Shown: piece by piece, positions 7,338 through 16,104 of the stretch
Layout: the number at the start of each line of letters is the position of its first letter
Position numbering within the stretch: position 1 is the first letter of the stretch
Notes under the pieces: model-generated
Databases searched by the model: none
Told to the model about the DNA's origin: nothing
What the model saw: only the letters and a program-made list of their open reading frames with translations
Translations under genes and position numbers: made by a program
NCBI GenBank assembly: GCA_023391275.1
Contig: JAEWBE010000009.1
Location: 1-64,000, forward strand
Direction of reading: 5' to 3'
From: Bacillota bacterium
GTDB lineage: Bacteria; Bacillota; Clostridia; Oscillospirales; Acutalibacteraceae
Length of the DNA stretch: 64,000 bases

Positions 7338-8879
7338 ATGGAGGTCAGCAAGGAATATGCGGTGCAGATGCACGGTATTACCAAGATGTTCGGCTCCTTT
7401 TGTGCTCTTGACGATGTGGATCTGGATGTCAAAAAAGGTTCCATTCACGCCATTTTGGGTGAGAACGGCGCCGGGAAAAGCACACTGATGAATGTACTCT
7501 ACGGCCTTTATCAGGCCGACGCAGGCGAAATTTTTCTAAATGGGGAAAAGGTTAATATCAGGAATCCAAATGTTGCAATTGAACATGGAATCGGAATGGT
7601 ACACCAGCACTTTATGCTGGTCGATAATTTTACTGTAACTCAGAATATTATTCTCGGCAACGAGGTTGCCAATTCGTTTGGCGTTATCGATATGAAAAAA
7701 GCACGCGAGGGAATTCTCGAAATTGTCAGAAAATATGGGCTCGAAGTTGACCCGGATTCAAAAATCGAGGATATTTCCGTAGGAATGCAGCAACGTGTTG
7801 AAATATTAAAAGCACTTTACCGCGGTGTTGATCTGCTTATTTTGGATGAGCCGACCGCCGTGCTGACTCCGCAGGAGATTGAAGAACTCATCAAAATTAT
7901 GCGCAATCTGATCTCCGACGGCAAAACCATTATTATCATCACCCATAAATTAAAAGAAATTAAGGCTTCGTCGGGCGTCTGCACCATCATTCGCCGGGGC
8001 AAGTACATCGATACCGTCAACGTTGCCGAAGTTGATCAGGAAGAGCTTGCAACCAAGATGGTCGGGCACGCGGTGAAGCTGGTCGTGGACAAAACCCCGG
8101 CTGTTCCCGGGGACGTTGTATTTGAAATTGACAACCTTACGGTAAAAGACGAGCGTAAACTGGAGGCCGTAAAGAATCTTTCTTTAAAAGTTCGCAAGGG
8201 TGAAATCGTGGGGATCGCCGGAATTGACGGAAACGGGCAGAAGGAACTGGTTGAAGCAATTACCTGCCTGACCAAAGCGGCGAGCGGTACTATCAGAATA
8301 AATGGCGCCGAGATTCAAAATACCACTCCGCGCAATGTAATCGATCATAAGATTTCCACTATCCACGAAGACAGGCAGAAACGCGGATTAATTCTTCCGT
8401 TTACGGTAGCGGAGAATATGATAACCGAAAAATATCGTACACAGCCTTTTTGCAAAAACGGCATGCTGAACCGGAGCGAAATTCTTTCCTTTACCAAAGG
8501 GCTTATCCGTGATTATGACATTCGTCCGGATGACTGCGAGAATCAGCCGGCGCGCGGCCTTTCGGGCGGGAATCAGCAAAAGGTGATTATCGCACGGGAA
8601 ATATCCAATGAGCCTGAGCTGCTGATTGCCGTTCAGCCTACCCGCGGGCTCGATGTGGGCGCCATTGAATACGTACATAAAACGTTGATTCGTGAGCGCG
8701 ACGCGGGCAAGGCGATTCTTTTGATTTCGCTGGAACTGGATGAAGTCATGAATGTTGCGGATACCATTGATGTGATTTACGCCGGCAGCATTGTGGACAG
8801 TTTTAAGCAGGGCGAAGTAGACGAGCAAACAGTCGGACTTTTAATGGCAGGAGGAAAGTTGAATGAAAATAATGGTTAA
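7338..8879 (+). CDS. nupO: Nucleoside ABC importer ATP-binding protein, double ATPase
   Basis: Energises nucleoside import, 513 aa with two ABC domains. Domain 1: Walker A GENGAGKST (about 41-49), signature SVGMQQR, Walker B LLILDEPTAVL. Domain 2 (from about residue 258) has a degenerate Walker A (GIDGNGQKE), signature LSGGNQQK and a Walker B with Gln for Asp/Glu (LIAVQPTRGLD). That asymmetry is normal for the RbsA/NupO sugar and nucleoside family. It overlaps the next gene by 17 bases, showing translational coupling. Confidence 0.95.
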   Translation: MEVSKEYAVQMHGITKMFGSFCALDDVDLDVKKGSIHAILGENGAGKSTLMNVLYGLYQADAGEIFLNGEKVNIRNPNVAIEHGIGMVHQHFMLVDNFTVTQNIILGNEVANSFGVIDMKKAREGILEIVRKYGLEVDPDSKIEDISVGMQQRVEILKALYRGVDLLILDEPTAVLTPQEIEELIKIMRNLISDGKTIIIITHKLKEIKASSGVCTIIRRGKYIDTVNVAEVDQEELATKMVGHAVKLVVDKTPAVPGDVVFEIDNLTVKDERKLEAVKNLSLKVRKGEIVGIAGIDGNGQKELVEAITCLTKAASGTIRINGAEIQNTTPRNVIDHKISTIHEDRQKRGLILPFTVAENMITEKYRTQPFCKNGMLNRSEILSFTKGLIRDYDIRPDDCENQPARGLSGGNQQKVIIAREISNEPELLIAVQPTRGLDVGAIEYVHKTLIRERDAGKAILLISLELDEVMNVADTIDVIYAGSIVDSFKQGEVDEQTVGLLMAGGKLNENNG

Positions 8880-9990
8880 AATCCTTAAAAAGCCGATTAC
8901 TTCAACTTTAATTGCCATCCTGTTCGGCTTTTTAGTCGCCGCCATTGTGCTTGCGATTGCGGGATACAACCCATGGCAGGCATTCGGCGCGCTGTTTCAG
9001 GGTATTTTTGCAAAGCCGAAGTATATATCGAATGTAGTGATTAAAGCGACGCCGATTATCCTGACAGGTTTGAGCGTTGCCTTTGCCTTTAAAACCGGCT
9101 TGTTCAATATTGGGGCGGAGGGCCAGTACATAGCGGGAACCATCGCCGCGGTCTGTGTTGGCGTAAAGCTGGACTTGGCACCGCTGATTCAAATTCCGCT
9201 GGTCGTTCTGTCCGGTATGCTTGCCGGGGCAATTTTCGGTGGTATTATCGGCTTTTTAAAAGCAAAATTTGGTATTCACGAAGTAATTACAAGCATTATG
9301 CTGAACTGGATTGCGCTTTACCTTTCCAACTTTGTAGTGAACACACCCGCTTATCATCAGCCAAACTCAACCAGTTCCTACGCGATAAAAGAATCCGGCT
9401 TTACCATGCTGCTTCCTAACTGGAAAGCTTCGAAAGAGGGCATGGCGGCGTTAAAGCCCCACCCGTGGCTTTATGAAATGATGCTGAAGACGGATGTAAA
9501 CTTTGGGATCCTGATCGCTGTAATTATGGCGGTTGTAATTTCAATTCTCCTTTACCGTTCAACAAAGGGGTATGAGCTGCGCGCTGTCGGATTTAACCGC
9601 GACGCCGCGGAGTTTGCCGGAATCAACGTAAGCCGCAATATTACGCAGGCAATGATTATCGCCGGTGCGTTGGCCGGCCTTGCCGGTGCGCTGGCGATTA
9701 CAGGAACTTCGCCGCATAAAATCTCCACTATGGCTGCATTTGAAAACAACGGATTCAACGGCCTTTCCGTCGCACTGATCGCCGGTTCTTCCCCGGTTGG
9801 CTGTATTTTCGCCGGTCTGCTCTTCGGCGGGCTGCTTTATGGCGGCCAAAGCGTTCAGCAGGAGGTCGGTGCTCCAACCGAAATTATTAATATAATGATC
9901 GGTACGATTGTATTCTTTGTGGCACTTACCAGGGTTGTGCCCCAGCTTGCGGATAAACTGGAAAAGAGAGGTGCTGGCCGTGCTAGGTAA
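8863..9990 (+). CDS. nupP: Nucleoside ABC importer permease, first subunit
   Basis: Membrane channel subunit, 375 aa, with eight to ten hydrophobic helices. The NIGAEGQYIAGTIAAV segment and GIHEVITSIMLNWIALYL are typical of BPD_transp_2 permeases of the BMP/NupOPQ type. ATG 8863 follows AGGAGG inside the end of nupO. It overlaps the second permease gene by 11 bases. Confidence 0.94.
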   Translation: MKIMVKILKKPITSTLIAILFGFLVAAIVLAIAGYNPWQAFGALFQGIFAKPKYISNVVIKATPIILTGLSVAFAFKTGLFNIGAEGQYIAGTIAAVCVGVKLDLAPLIQIPLVVLSGMLAGAIFGGIIGFLKAKFGIHEVITSIMLNWIALYLSNFVVNTPAYHQPNSTSSYAIKESGFTMLLPNWKASKEGMAALKPHPWLYEMMLKTDVNFGILIAVIMAVVISILLYRSTKGYELRAVGFNRDAAEFAGINVSRNITQAMIIAGALAGLAGALAITGTSPHKISTMAAFENNGFNGLSVALIAGSSPVGCIFAGLLFGGLLYGGQSVQQEVGAPTEIINIMIGTIVFFVALTRVVPQLADKLEKRGAGRAR

Positions 9991-10912
9991 TTTTAATATT
10001 TTACTGCTGATCGGCATTACGCTGATGTACTCCACCCCGCTGGTGTTCGGTGCGCTTGGCGGGGTTATTTCGGAACGTTCCGGCGTTATTAATATCGGTA
10101 TTGAGGGTATGATGACTGTGGGAGCGTTCACAGCCGCTTCCGTCAGCTACTACAGCGGGAATCCATGGCTCGGCTTGCTGGCCGCAGGCGCCGCGGGTGG
10201 GTTGATTTCCCTTTTACATGCGATTGCTTCGGTTACATTCAAGGCCGACCAAACAATTTCCGGCATTGCAATTAACTTAATCGGGCCCGGATTTGCATTG
10301 TTTTTCTGCCGGCTGCTGTTTTCGGACGCAACCATGACGCTGCCTGCAAAAACACTTCCCAAACTTTTTGGTGAAGATGCATTTGGAGACAGCCCCGTGA
10401 AAAATCTGAATGTGGATATCACGGTTGTACTTGCTCTGGTTTGCGCTGTCGCACTCTGGTTTTTTCTTTACAGAACAAAGTGGGGCCTTCATGTGCGTTC
10501 GGTCGGCGAGCATCCGGCGGCGGCGGACACGCTTGGAATCAATGTTTCCCGTACCCGTTACTTCTGCGTCATTGCTTCCGGCATTTTAGCCGGTTTCGGC
10601 GGGGCTTCCATGACACTCGCGATTATCTCCCAGTTTACGCCGACCGCGATCAGCGGGCAGGGCTTTATCGCAATGGCGGCGGTTATTTTCGGCAAATGGA
10701 CTCCGTTCGGTGCGTACGGGGCCTGTATGCTGTTTGGTTTTGCACAGGCGCTTACAGTGGTGCTTGGCGGGAATGACAGCGGTGTTGCCGTGCCAAGCCA
10801 AATTCTTGCAATGCTGCCGTATGTGCTCACTATCGTCGTGCTCATTTTGTTTGTCGGCCGCTCGGTTGCTCCGAAGGAAGACGGCGTGCCATATGAAAAA
10901 GGTGTAAGATAG
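9980..10912 (+). CDS. nupQ: Nucleoside ABC importer permease, second subunit
   Basis: Second channel subunit, about 310 aa. GTG 9980 is chosen because GAGAGG (9966-9971) stands 8 bases upstream and the protein then begins VLGNFNILLLIGITLMYSTP; GTG 9971 is possible and the frame stays open back to 9908. The motif GVINIGIEGMMTVGAFTA matches NupQ/RbsC-type permeases. The start lies inside the end of nupP. Confidence 0.93.
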   Translation: MLGNFNILLLIGITLMYSTPLVFGALGGVISERSGVINIGIEGMMTVGAFTAASVSYYSGNPWLGLLAAGAAGGLISLLHAIASVTFKADQTISGIAINLIGPGFALFFCRLLFSDATMTLPAKTLPKLFGEDAFGDSPVKNLNVDITVVLALVCAVALWFFLYRTKWGLHVRSVGEHPAAADTLGINVSRTRYFCVIASGILAGFGGASMTLAIISQFTPTAISGQGFIAMAAVIFGKWTPFGAYGACMLFGFAQALTVVLGGNDSGVAVPSQILAMLPYVLTIVVLILFVGRSVAPKEDGVPYEKGVR

Positions 10913-10943
10913 AGTTTGCAAAACGGATAAACAGGAGGATAAA

Positions 10944-11609
10944 ATGGATAATAAAGAGATTTTAGCGAAAGTGGATCATACTCTTTTAACACAGACTGCC
11001 ACATGGGCGGAAATTAAGCAGATTTGCGACGATGCCGTAGAATACGGCGCCGCTTCGATCTGTATTCCTGCTTCGTATGTGAAGCGTGCCAAGGACTACG
11101 TCGGCGATAAAATGGCCGTTTGTACGGTAATCGGTTTTCCGAACGGCTATTCCACTACCGCGACAAAGGTTTTTGAGGCGAAGGACGCGATTCAGAACGG
11201 GGCGGATGAAATTGATATGGTAATCAATCTTGGTTACGTCAAAGACGGCCTGTATGATCTTCAGCTGGATGAAATCAGGCAGGTCAAAGCGGCCTGCGGG
11301 AGCCTCATTTTAAAGGTGATTATTGAGACCTGTCTTTTAACTGAAGCGGAAAAGATTAATCTGTGCGAAGTCGTAACCAACTCCGGCGCGGACTTTATCA
11401 AAACTTCAACCGGATTTTCTACAGCGGGCGCGACTTTTGACGACGTTGCCCTCTTTGCAAAGCATATTGGTCCGCAGGTGAAAATCAAAGCAGCCGGCGG
11501 GATCAAAACACTGGATGATGCGGAAAAATTCATTGCTCTGGGTGCTGCCCGCCTTGGCACCAGCAGAATTATTAAAATCATTAAAAACGAGGAAACGCAC
11601 GGTTATTAA
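10944..11609 (+). CDS. deoC: Deoxyribose-phosphate aldolase
   Basis: Splits 2-deoxyribose 5-phosphate into glyceraldehyde 3-phosphate and acetaldehyde, the last step of deoxynucleoside breakdown after DeoD/Pdp and DeoB. 221 aa, class I aldolase TIM barrel. The Schiff-base lysine is in FIKTSTGF (about residue 153); the proton-relay lysine region is VKIKAAGGIK. An AGGAGG site precedes ATG 10944. Confidence 0.96.
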   Translation: MDNKEILAKVDHTLLTQTATWAEIKQICDDAVEYGAASICIPASYVKRAKDYVGDKMAVCTVIGFPNGYSTTATKVFEAKDAIQNGADEIDMVINLGYVKDGLYDLQLDEIRQVKAACGSLILKVIIETCLLTEAEKINLCEVVTNSGADFIKTSTGFSTAGATFDDVALFAKHIGPQVKIKAAGGIKTLDDAEKFIALGAARLGTSRIIKIIKNEETHGY

Positions 11610-11633
11610 ATCCTGTAAATCAGCGTACTGGGA

Positions 11634-11653
11634 GGGCGGATTTTTATCCGCCC
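11634..11653 (+). terminator. Intercistronic hairpin between deoC and cdd
   Basis: GGGCGGAT-TTTT-ATCCGCCC followed only by TTTCT. It is a weak terminator or a processing/stability stem inside the operon; cdd follows closely, so transcription probably continues. Confidence 0.5.
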
Positions 11654-11680
11654 TTTCTCAACCGTAAAGAAGGTGCTTTT

Positions 11681-12109
11681 ATGGATCAAAAGAAATTAGT
11701 GGATGCCGCCATTTCGGCGCGCGAGTTAGCTTACACACCATACTCCGGTTTTCAGGTCGGGGCCGCCCTTCTGACCAGAAGCGGCAAGATTTTCATGGGC
11801 TGCAATATTGAGAACGCGACCTTTACGCCTACGAATTGCGCGGAGCGCACCGCTTTTTTTAAGGCGGTCAGCGAGGGGGAACGTGAATTTGAGGCGATTG
11901 CGGTTGTCGGCGGAAAACAGGGCGAACCAATCCGGGAATACTGCCCGCCCTGCGGGGTGTGCCGACAGGTGATGATGGAATTTTGCGATCCGGAGAGTTT
12001 CCGGATTCTTTTGGCCAGGAGTCCGGATGAATGGAAGATCTATACGCTGGGGGAGCTGCTTCCGCTGGGATTCAGCAGTACCAATCTTGAAGAAGGTGAA
12101 TCAGTATGA
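11681..12109 (+). CDS. cdd: Cytidine deaminase
   Basis: Deaminates cytidine and deoxycytidine to uridine and deoxyuridine, feeding Pdp. 142 aa, homotetramer class. Zinc and catalytic motifs: TNCAERTAF (Cys ligand, catalytic Glu) and PPCGVCRQ (two Cys ligands). The last bases overlap the start of pdp (ATGA), so the two are coupled. Confidence 0.95.
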   Translation: MDQKKLVDAAISARELAYTPYSGFQVGAALLTRSGKIFMGCNIENATFTPTNCAERTAFFKAVSEGEREFEAIAVVGGKQGEPIREYCPPCGVCRQVMMEFCDPESFRILLARSPDEWKIYTLGELLPLGFSSTNLEEGESV

Positions 12110-13434
12110 GAATGTATGATATTATTGCAAAGAAACGCGACGGCGGGGAACTGGCACAGGAGGAGATTCAATTCTTTATCAGTGGTTATGTGAAAGGTCA
12201 AATCCCCGATTATCAGGTTTCCGCACTGTTAATGGCGATTTATTTTAAAGGAATGACGGCGCAGGAAACCGCCTCGCTTACCATGTGCATGGCTAATTCA
12301 GGCGAGACGGTCGACTTGTCCTCAATTGACGGCATTAAGGTCGATAAGCACAGCACCGGCGGCGTCGGCGATAAAACCACGCTGATCATATCGCCGATTG
12401 TGGCCTCCCTTGGGGTGCGTGTTGCAAAGATGAGCGGCCGCGGCTTGGGCCACACCGGCGGCACAGTGGACAAAATGGAGTCGATTCCGGGTATGCAGAC
12501 TTCAATTGACCGTGAAAAATTCTTTGACATTGTCCGTAAAGTCGGCGTCAGCGTCATCGGCCAGTCCGGCAATCTGGTGCCGGCGGATAAAAAGCTTTAC
12601 GCGCTGCGCGACGTGACCGCCACCGTCGAAAGCATTCCGCTCATTGCATCCAGCATTATGAGCAAAAAGATAGCCGCGGGCTCCGACTGTATCCTGCTGG
12701 ATGTAAAAACAGGAAGCGGCGCTTTTATGAAAACGGCGGCGGATTCCATCCGGCTGGCACAGGCTATGGTATCTATCGGCGAGCATGTCGGCCGCAGAAC
12801 CATTGCTTTGATTACCGATATGGATCGTCCGCTGGGGAATGCTATCGGAAATTCCCTCGAAATCTGTGAAGTCTGTCAGACACTGAAGGGTCACGGTCCG
12901 GCCGACCTGACGGAAATCTGTGTTGATTTAGCCGCCAATATGCTTTATCTGGCCGGTAAAGGGAAAATGGAAGACTGCAAAAAGCTGGCATGGAACCAGA
13001 TTGAAAATGGCGCCGCTTTTGCGAAGCTGAAGGAAATGGTTGCCGCGCAGGGCGGCGACATCGGTGTGCTGGACGACAACGCGAAATTCGAGCAATCCGG
13101 GGTGCAGCATGAGGTTTTGGCGCAAAGCGAGGGTTATCTTTATGCAATGAATACGGAACAATGCGGAATTGCTTCCGTAGAACTTGGCGCGGGCAGGGAG
13201 AAAAAAGAGGATTCCATCGATTTCAGCGCCGGGATTCTGCTGCGCAAAAAAGTTGGGGATTATGTGAAGAAGGGTGAACCCATCGCCGTATTTTACTCTT
13301 CTTCCATGCAACGCTGTCTGGAGGCTGAAAAGCTTTTTGAAAGCGCAGTCACGATACGCGGGGAAGCCCCGCAGGCTGTGCCGCTCATCCATGCGCGCGT
13401 TACACGGGACGGTGTGGAAAAGTATTCCCTGTAG
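12106..13434 (+). CDS. pdp: Pyrimidine-nucleoside phosphorylase
   Basis: Phosphorolyses uridine, thymidine and deoxyuridine to base and (deoxy)ribose 1-phosphate. 442 aa. Signatures: KHSTGGVGDKTTLI (phosphate-binding region) and GRGLGHTGGTVDKMESIPG, followed by a C-terminal alpha/beta domain. ATG 12106 overlaps the cdd stop; ATG 12112 is an alternative. Last gene of the nucleoside operon, closed by a strong terminator. Confidence 0.95.
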   Translation: MRMYDIIAKKRDGGELAQEEIQFFISGYVKGQIPDYQVSALLMAIYFKGMTAQETASLTMCMANSGETVDLSSIDGIKVDKHSTGGVGDKTTLIISPIVASLGVRVAKMSGRGLGHTGGTVDKMESIPGMQTSIDREKFFDIVRKVGVSVIGQSGNLVPADKKLYALRDVTATVESIPLIASSIMSKKIAAGSDCILLDVKTGSGAFMKTAADSIRLAQAMVSIGEHVGRRTIALITDMDRPLGNAIGNSLEICEVCQTLKGHGPADLTEICVDLAANMLYLAGKGKMEDCKKLAWNQIENGAAFAKLKEMVAAQGGDIGVLDDNAKFEQSGVQHEVLAQSEGYLYAMNTEQCGIASVELGAGREKKEDSIDFSAGILLRKKVGDYVKKGEPIAVFYSSSMQRCLEAEKLFESAVTIRGEAPQAVPLIHARVTRDGVEKYSL

Positions 13435-13450
13435 ATCATTCAGCAAAAAA

Positions 13451-13486
13451 CACCGCCGGGATGTTTTGTCCCGGCGGTGTTTGTTT
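13451..13486. terminator. Terminator between pdp and the convergent ABC exporter gene
   Basis: CACCGCCGGGA (13451-13461), loop TGTTTTG, TCCCGGCGGTG (13469-13479), followed by TTTGTTT. On the minus strand an A/T-rich tract also follows, so it can act for both converging genes. Confidence 0.88.
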
Positions 13487-13494
13487 CGTGTGTC

Positions 13495-15234
13495 TTATGT
13501 GTCCAGGCCCTCAAACTGCATATTATAGTAGTTTGCATAGAGGCCATTTTTGGCGAGCAGCGACTGATGGTTCCCTCGTTCCATAATTCCTTCGTCGCCA
13601 ATCACGATGATTTCGTCAGCGTTGCGGATGGTGCTGAGCCGGTGTGCAATTACAATGGTGGTTCTGTCCCTTGCCAATTCCTCAAGAGAATTCTGGATAT
13701 GCCGCTCGCTTTCATTGTCAAGCGCGCTGGTTGCCTCATCCAGAATTAAAATTTTGGGATTTTTCAGAAAAACACGCGCAATTGCAAGGCGCTGCTTCTG
13801 CCCACCGCTCAGGCGGGTGCCGCGTTCCCCTACATAAGTGTCGTAGCCGTCTTCCAGACCAATGATAAAATCATGGATGTTTGCCCGCTTTGCGGCTTCG
13901 ACAATTTCTTCGTCCGTGGCGTTCGGTTTTCCGTATGCAATGTTTTCCCGGATGCTGCCTGCGAACATGTAAACATCCTGCTGTACAATCCCGATTGCAT
14001 CGCGGAGCGATTTTAATTTTATGCTTCGCACATCTTTCCCGTCAATCCGCACGCTCCCGGCGGTCACATCGTAGAAGCGGGGGAGCAGGGAGCAAAGCGT
14101 CGTTTTTCCGCCACCGGAAGGGCCGACCAGCGCCACGGTTTTCCCTGCGTCAATATGAATGTCGATGTTGTTCAGAACGTCACTGGCCGAATCATAGCTG
14201 AATGTAACATCGCGGTACTCAATCTCTCCCCTTACGTTTTCCAATTCAATTGCGCCGGGCTCATCCACGATATCCGGCTTGGTTTCGACCACTTCAATGA
14301 AACGGCGAAACCCGGAGTAACCCTTTTGGAACTGCTCCGTGAATTCAATCAGAACGTCAATCGGATTAATAATAATGTTTATGTACAGGGCATAGACCGC
14401 TAAATCGGATAAATGAAGCGTGCCCTGCGCAATAAAAAGTCCCCCGCTGATTAAAACGGTAATAAAGAGAAGGCCCTCAAAAAAAGAGGTTCCCGCACGG
14501 AAGCTGCCCATAATCCGGTAGCTGCTGACCTTGGAATCCAGAAAACGTAGATTGCTCTCGCAGAATTTTTCGTGTTCCAGTTCTTCGTTTCCAAAGCTTT
14601 TCACCACACGGATTCCCGAAAGGCTGTCCTGCACGCGGGCGTTGACGCCGGCGATTTTTCTGCGGTTGTCCATGAATACGGCGCGCATTTTCTTGTTTTT
14701 ATCAATGCTGAATACAATCATAACCAGAGTGACACACAGTAAAATCAGGGTCATCGGAAGGTTGATCATCGTCATCAGCACAAAGCTTCCGACAATTTTC
14801 AGCAGAGAAATTAAAATATTCTCGGGGCCGTGGTGCGCCAGCTCGCTGATATCGAATAAATCTGAAACCAGCTTGCTCATCATTTCACCGGTATTGTTTT
14901 TGTCGTAGTAGGAAAAGGAAAGGCGCTGCAGATGATCAAATAAGTCCTGACGCATATCGCTTTCCATTCTCGCACCCATTACGTGTCCCCAACTGGTGAT
15001 GTAATACTGACAGCCGAGACGTACCAGTTCCATCACCAGCAGTCCCGCCGCAATCCAGGGCAGGCTGCGCAGGATGATCTGCGTTCCTTCGCTGTACAGG
15101 CCCTTTGTCAGCCAGTTCAGAATCTGCGGGAATGCGACGTCAATGGCGGAAACCACCAGCGCGCAGAACATATCAAAATAAAACAATCCGCGATATGGTT
15201 TATAATACCGAATGAATTTCTTGAAAATAGACAT
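13495..15234 (-). CDS. ABC exporter, fused membrane and ATPase domains
   Basis: Half-transporter of the MsbA/LmrA-like multidrug or lipid exporter type, 579 aa, likely a homodimer. Residues about 15-310 hold six membrane helices. The ATPase domain follows: Walker A GPSGGGKTT (about 373-381), signature RLSGGQKQR, Walker B ILILDEATSALD, and the H-loop in IVIAHRLST. All catalytic residues are intact. It lies 20 bases downstream of the cyclophilin gene on the same strand, so the two may be co-transcribed. Substrate unknown. Confidence 0.92.
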   Translation of the reverse strand: MSIFKKFIRYYKPYRGLFYFDMFCALVVSAIDVAFPQILNWLTKGLYSEGTQIILRSLPWIAAGLLVMELVRLGCQYYITSWGHVMGARMESDMRQDLFDHLQRLSFSYYDKNNTGEMMSKLVSDLFDISELAHHGPENILISLLKIVGSFVLMTMINLPMTLILLCVTLVMIVFSIDKNKKMRAVFMDNRRKIAGVNARVQDSLSGIRVVKSFGNEELEHEKFCESNLRFLDSKVSSYRIMGSFRAGTSFFEGLLFITVLISGGLFIAQGTLHLSDLAVYALYINIIINPIDVLIEFTEQFQKGYSGFRRFIEVVETKPDIVDEPGAIELENVRGEIEYRDVTFSYDSASDVLNNIDIHIDAGKTVALVGPSGGGKTTLCSLLPRFYDVTAGSVRIDGKDVRSIKLKSLRDAIGIVQQDVYMFAGSIRENIAYGKPNATDEEIVEAAKRANIHDFIIGLEDGYDTYVGERGTRLSGGQKQRLAIARVFLKNPKILILDEATSALDNESERHIQNSLEELARDRTTIVIAHRLSTIRNADEIIVIGDEGIMERGNHQSLLAKNGLYANYYNMQFEGLDT

Positions 15235-15254
15235 GCTTTACTCCTGTGTATTCG

Positions 15255-15782
15255 TTATATTTTTTCCGGCTCGTCATACTTCCCATCAAAAGTTTCTACG
15301 GTGACGGATTTCATGGTTTCGTCTTTTAACGGTCTGTCATTGTGGTCGCGGCGCACCGAAACAATGCGGTCCGCTTCCTCCATCCCCTCAATTACTTTGC
15401 CGAAAGCGGCATACTGGTCGTCGAGGTGAGGGGCGTCTTCCACCATGAGGAAAAATTGGGAGCCGGCGCTATTCGGGCTCATGGAGCGCGCCATGGAGAG
15501 TACTCCTCTGGTATGCTTCAGATCGTTCGAAAAGCGGTTGGCGCTGAACTCGCCTTTAATGCTGTACCCCGGGCCGCCCATGCCAGTACCCTCAGGGTCG
15601 CCGCCCTGAATCATAAAACCGGGAATAACCCGATGAAATATTGTCCCGTCATAAAAGCCTTTTTTTACGAGTGAAATAAAATTATTTACGGTGTTTGGGG
15701 CGACCTGCGGGTAAAGTTCAATTTTGATTGTGCCCTCATTTGATTCGATTGTAACAATTGGATTTTTCACATTAACCACCAT
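15255..15782 (-). CDS. Peptidyl-prolyl cis-trans isomerase, cyclophilin type
   Basis: Catalyses proline isomerisation during protein folding, 175 aa, no signal peptide, so cytoplasmic. Active-site motifs are present: FHRVIPGFMIQGGDP (Arg and Phe of the cyclophilin pocket), GSQFFLMVEDAPHLDDQYAAFGKV. The leader is about 160 bases long and contains a perfect palindrome (15854-15877). Confidence 0.95.
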   Translation of the reverse strand: MVVNVKNPIVTIESNEGTIKIELYPQVAPNTVNNFISLVKKGFYDGTIFHRVIPGFMIQGGDPEGTGMGGPGYSIKGEFSANRFSNDLKHTRGVLSMARSMSPNSAGSQFFLMVEDAPHLDDQYAAFGKVIEGMEEADRIVSVRRDHNDRPLKDETMKSVTVETFDGKYDEPEKI

Positions 15783-15853
15783 TCTCCGTACTATAAAAAT
15801 TCAATCGGCAGCCACCGCGGTTTCGCACGGAAAAATCCGGCGGCGATTTGTCC

Positions 15854-15877
15854 TTCCTGTGTTCCTGAACACAGGAA
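15854..15877. repeat. Perfect 24-base palindrome in the cyclophilin leader
   Basis: TTCCTGTGTTC (15854-15864), CT, GAACACAGGAA (15867-15877). It lies downstream of the minus-strand promoter at 15948-15976, so it would be in the leader RNA as a hairpin, or act as an operator. The rest of 15783-16104 contains a second GCGATTG/CAATCGC inverted repeat around 15896-15926. Confidence 0.55.
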
Positions 15878-15947
15878 AAAGAATTGCTTTGGTGCGATTG
15901 AATGAATTCAGCCGGCACCGCAATCGCTCGATTTCAGCGATATCCCT

Positions 15948-15976
15948 ATTATACCCAGTTCTGCAGTTTCCTTCAA
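15948..15976 (-). promoter_or_regulatory. Sigma-A promoter of the cyclophilin gene
   Basis: Read on the minus strand: TTGAAG (15976-15971), 17-base spacer, TATAAT (15953-15948). Confidence 0.75.
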
Positions 15977-16104
15977 GGGAAAAAGATTTTGCCGATACAA
16001 AAATTGGAAAAATTTTCACGTAACTGTCACATAGCGGTCTTATAGTTAAAATTGAATCTGAATAATCATTATGAAATCAAACAGGTAAGAAAGGAGGTGA
16101 AAAG

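Noticed and set aside
15854..15877. LexA (SOS) box
   Set aside because: Firmicutes LexA sites read GAAC-N4-GTTC; here the order is GTTC-N2-GAAC.
15971..16000. Sigma-28 promoter for the unknown gene at 16105
   Set aside because: CCGATAC is present but the -35 region (CTTCA) matches the consensus poorly and lies far from the start codon.
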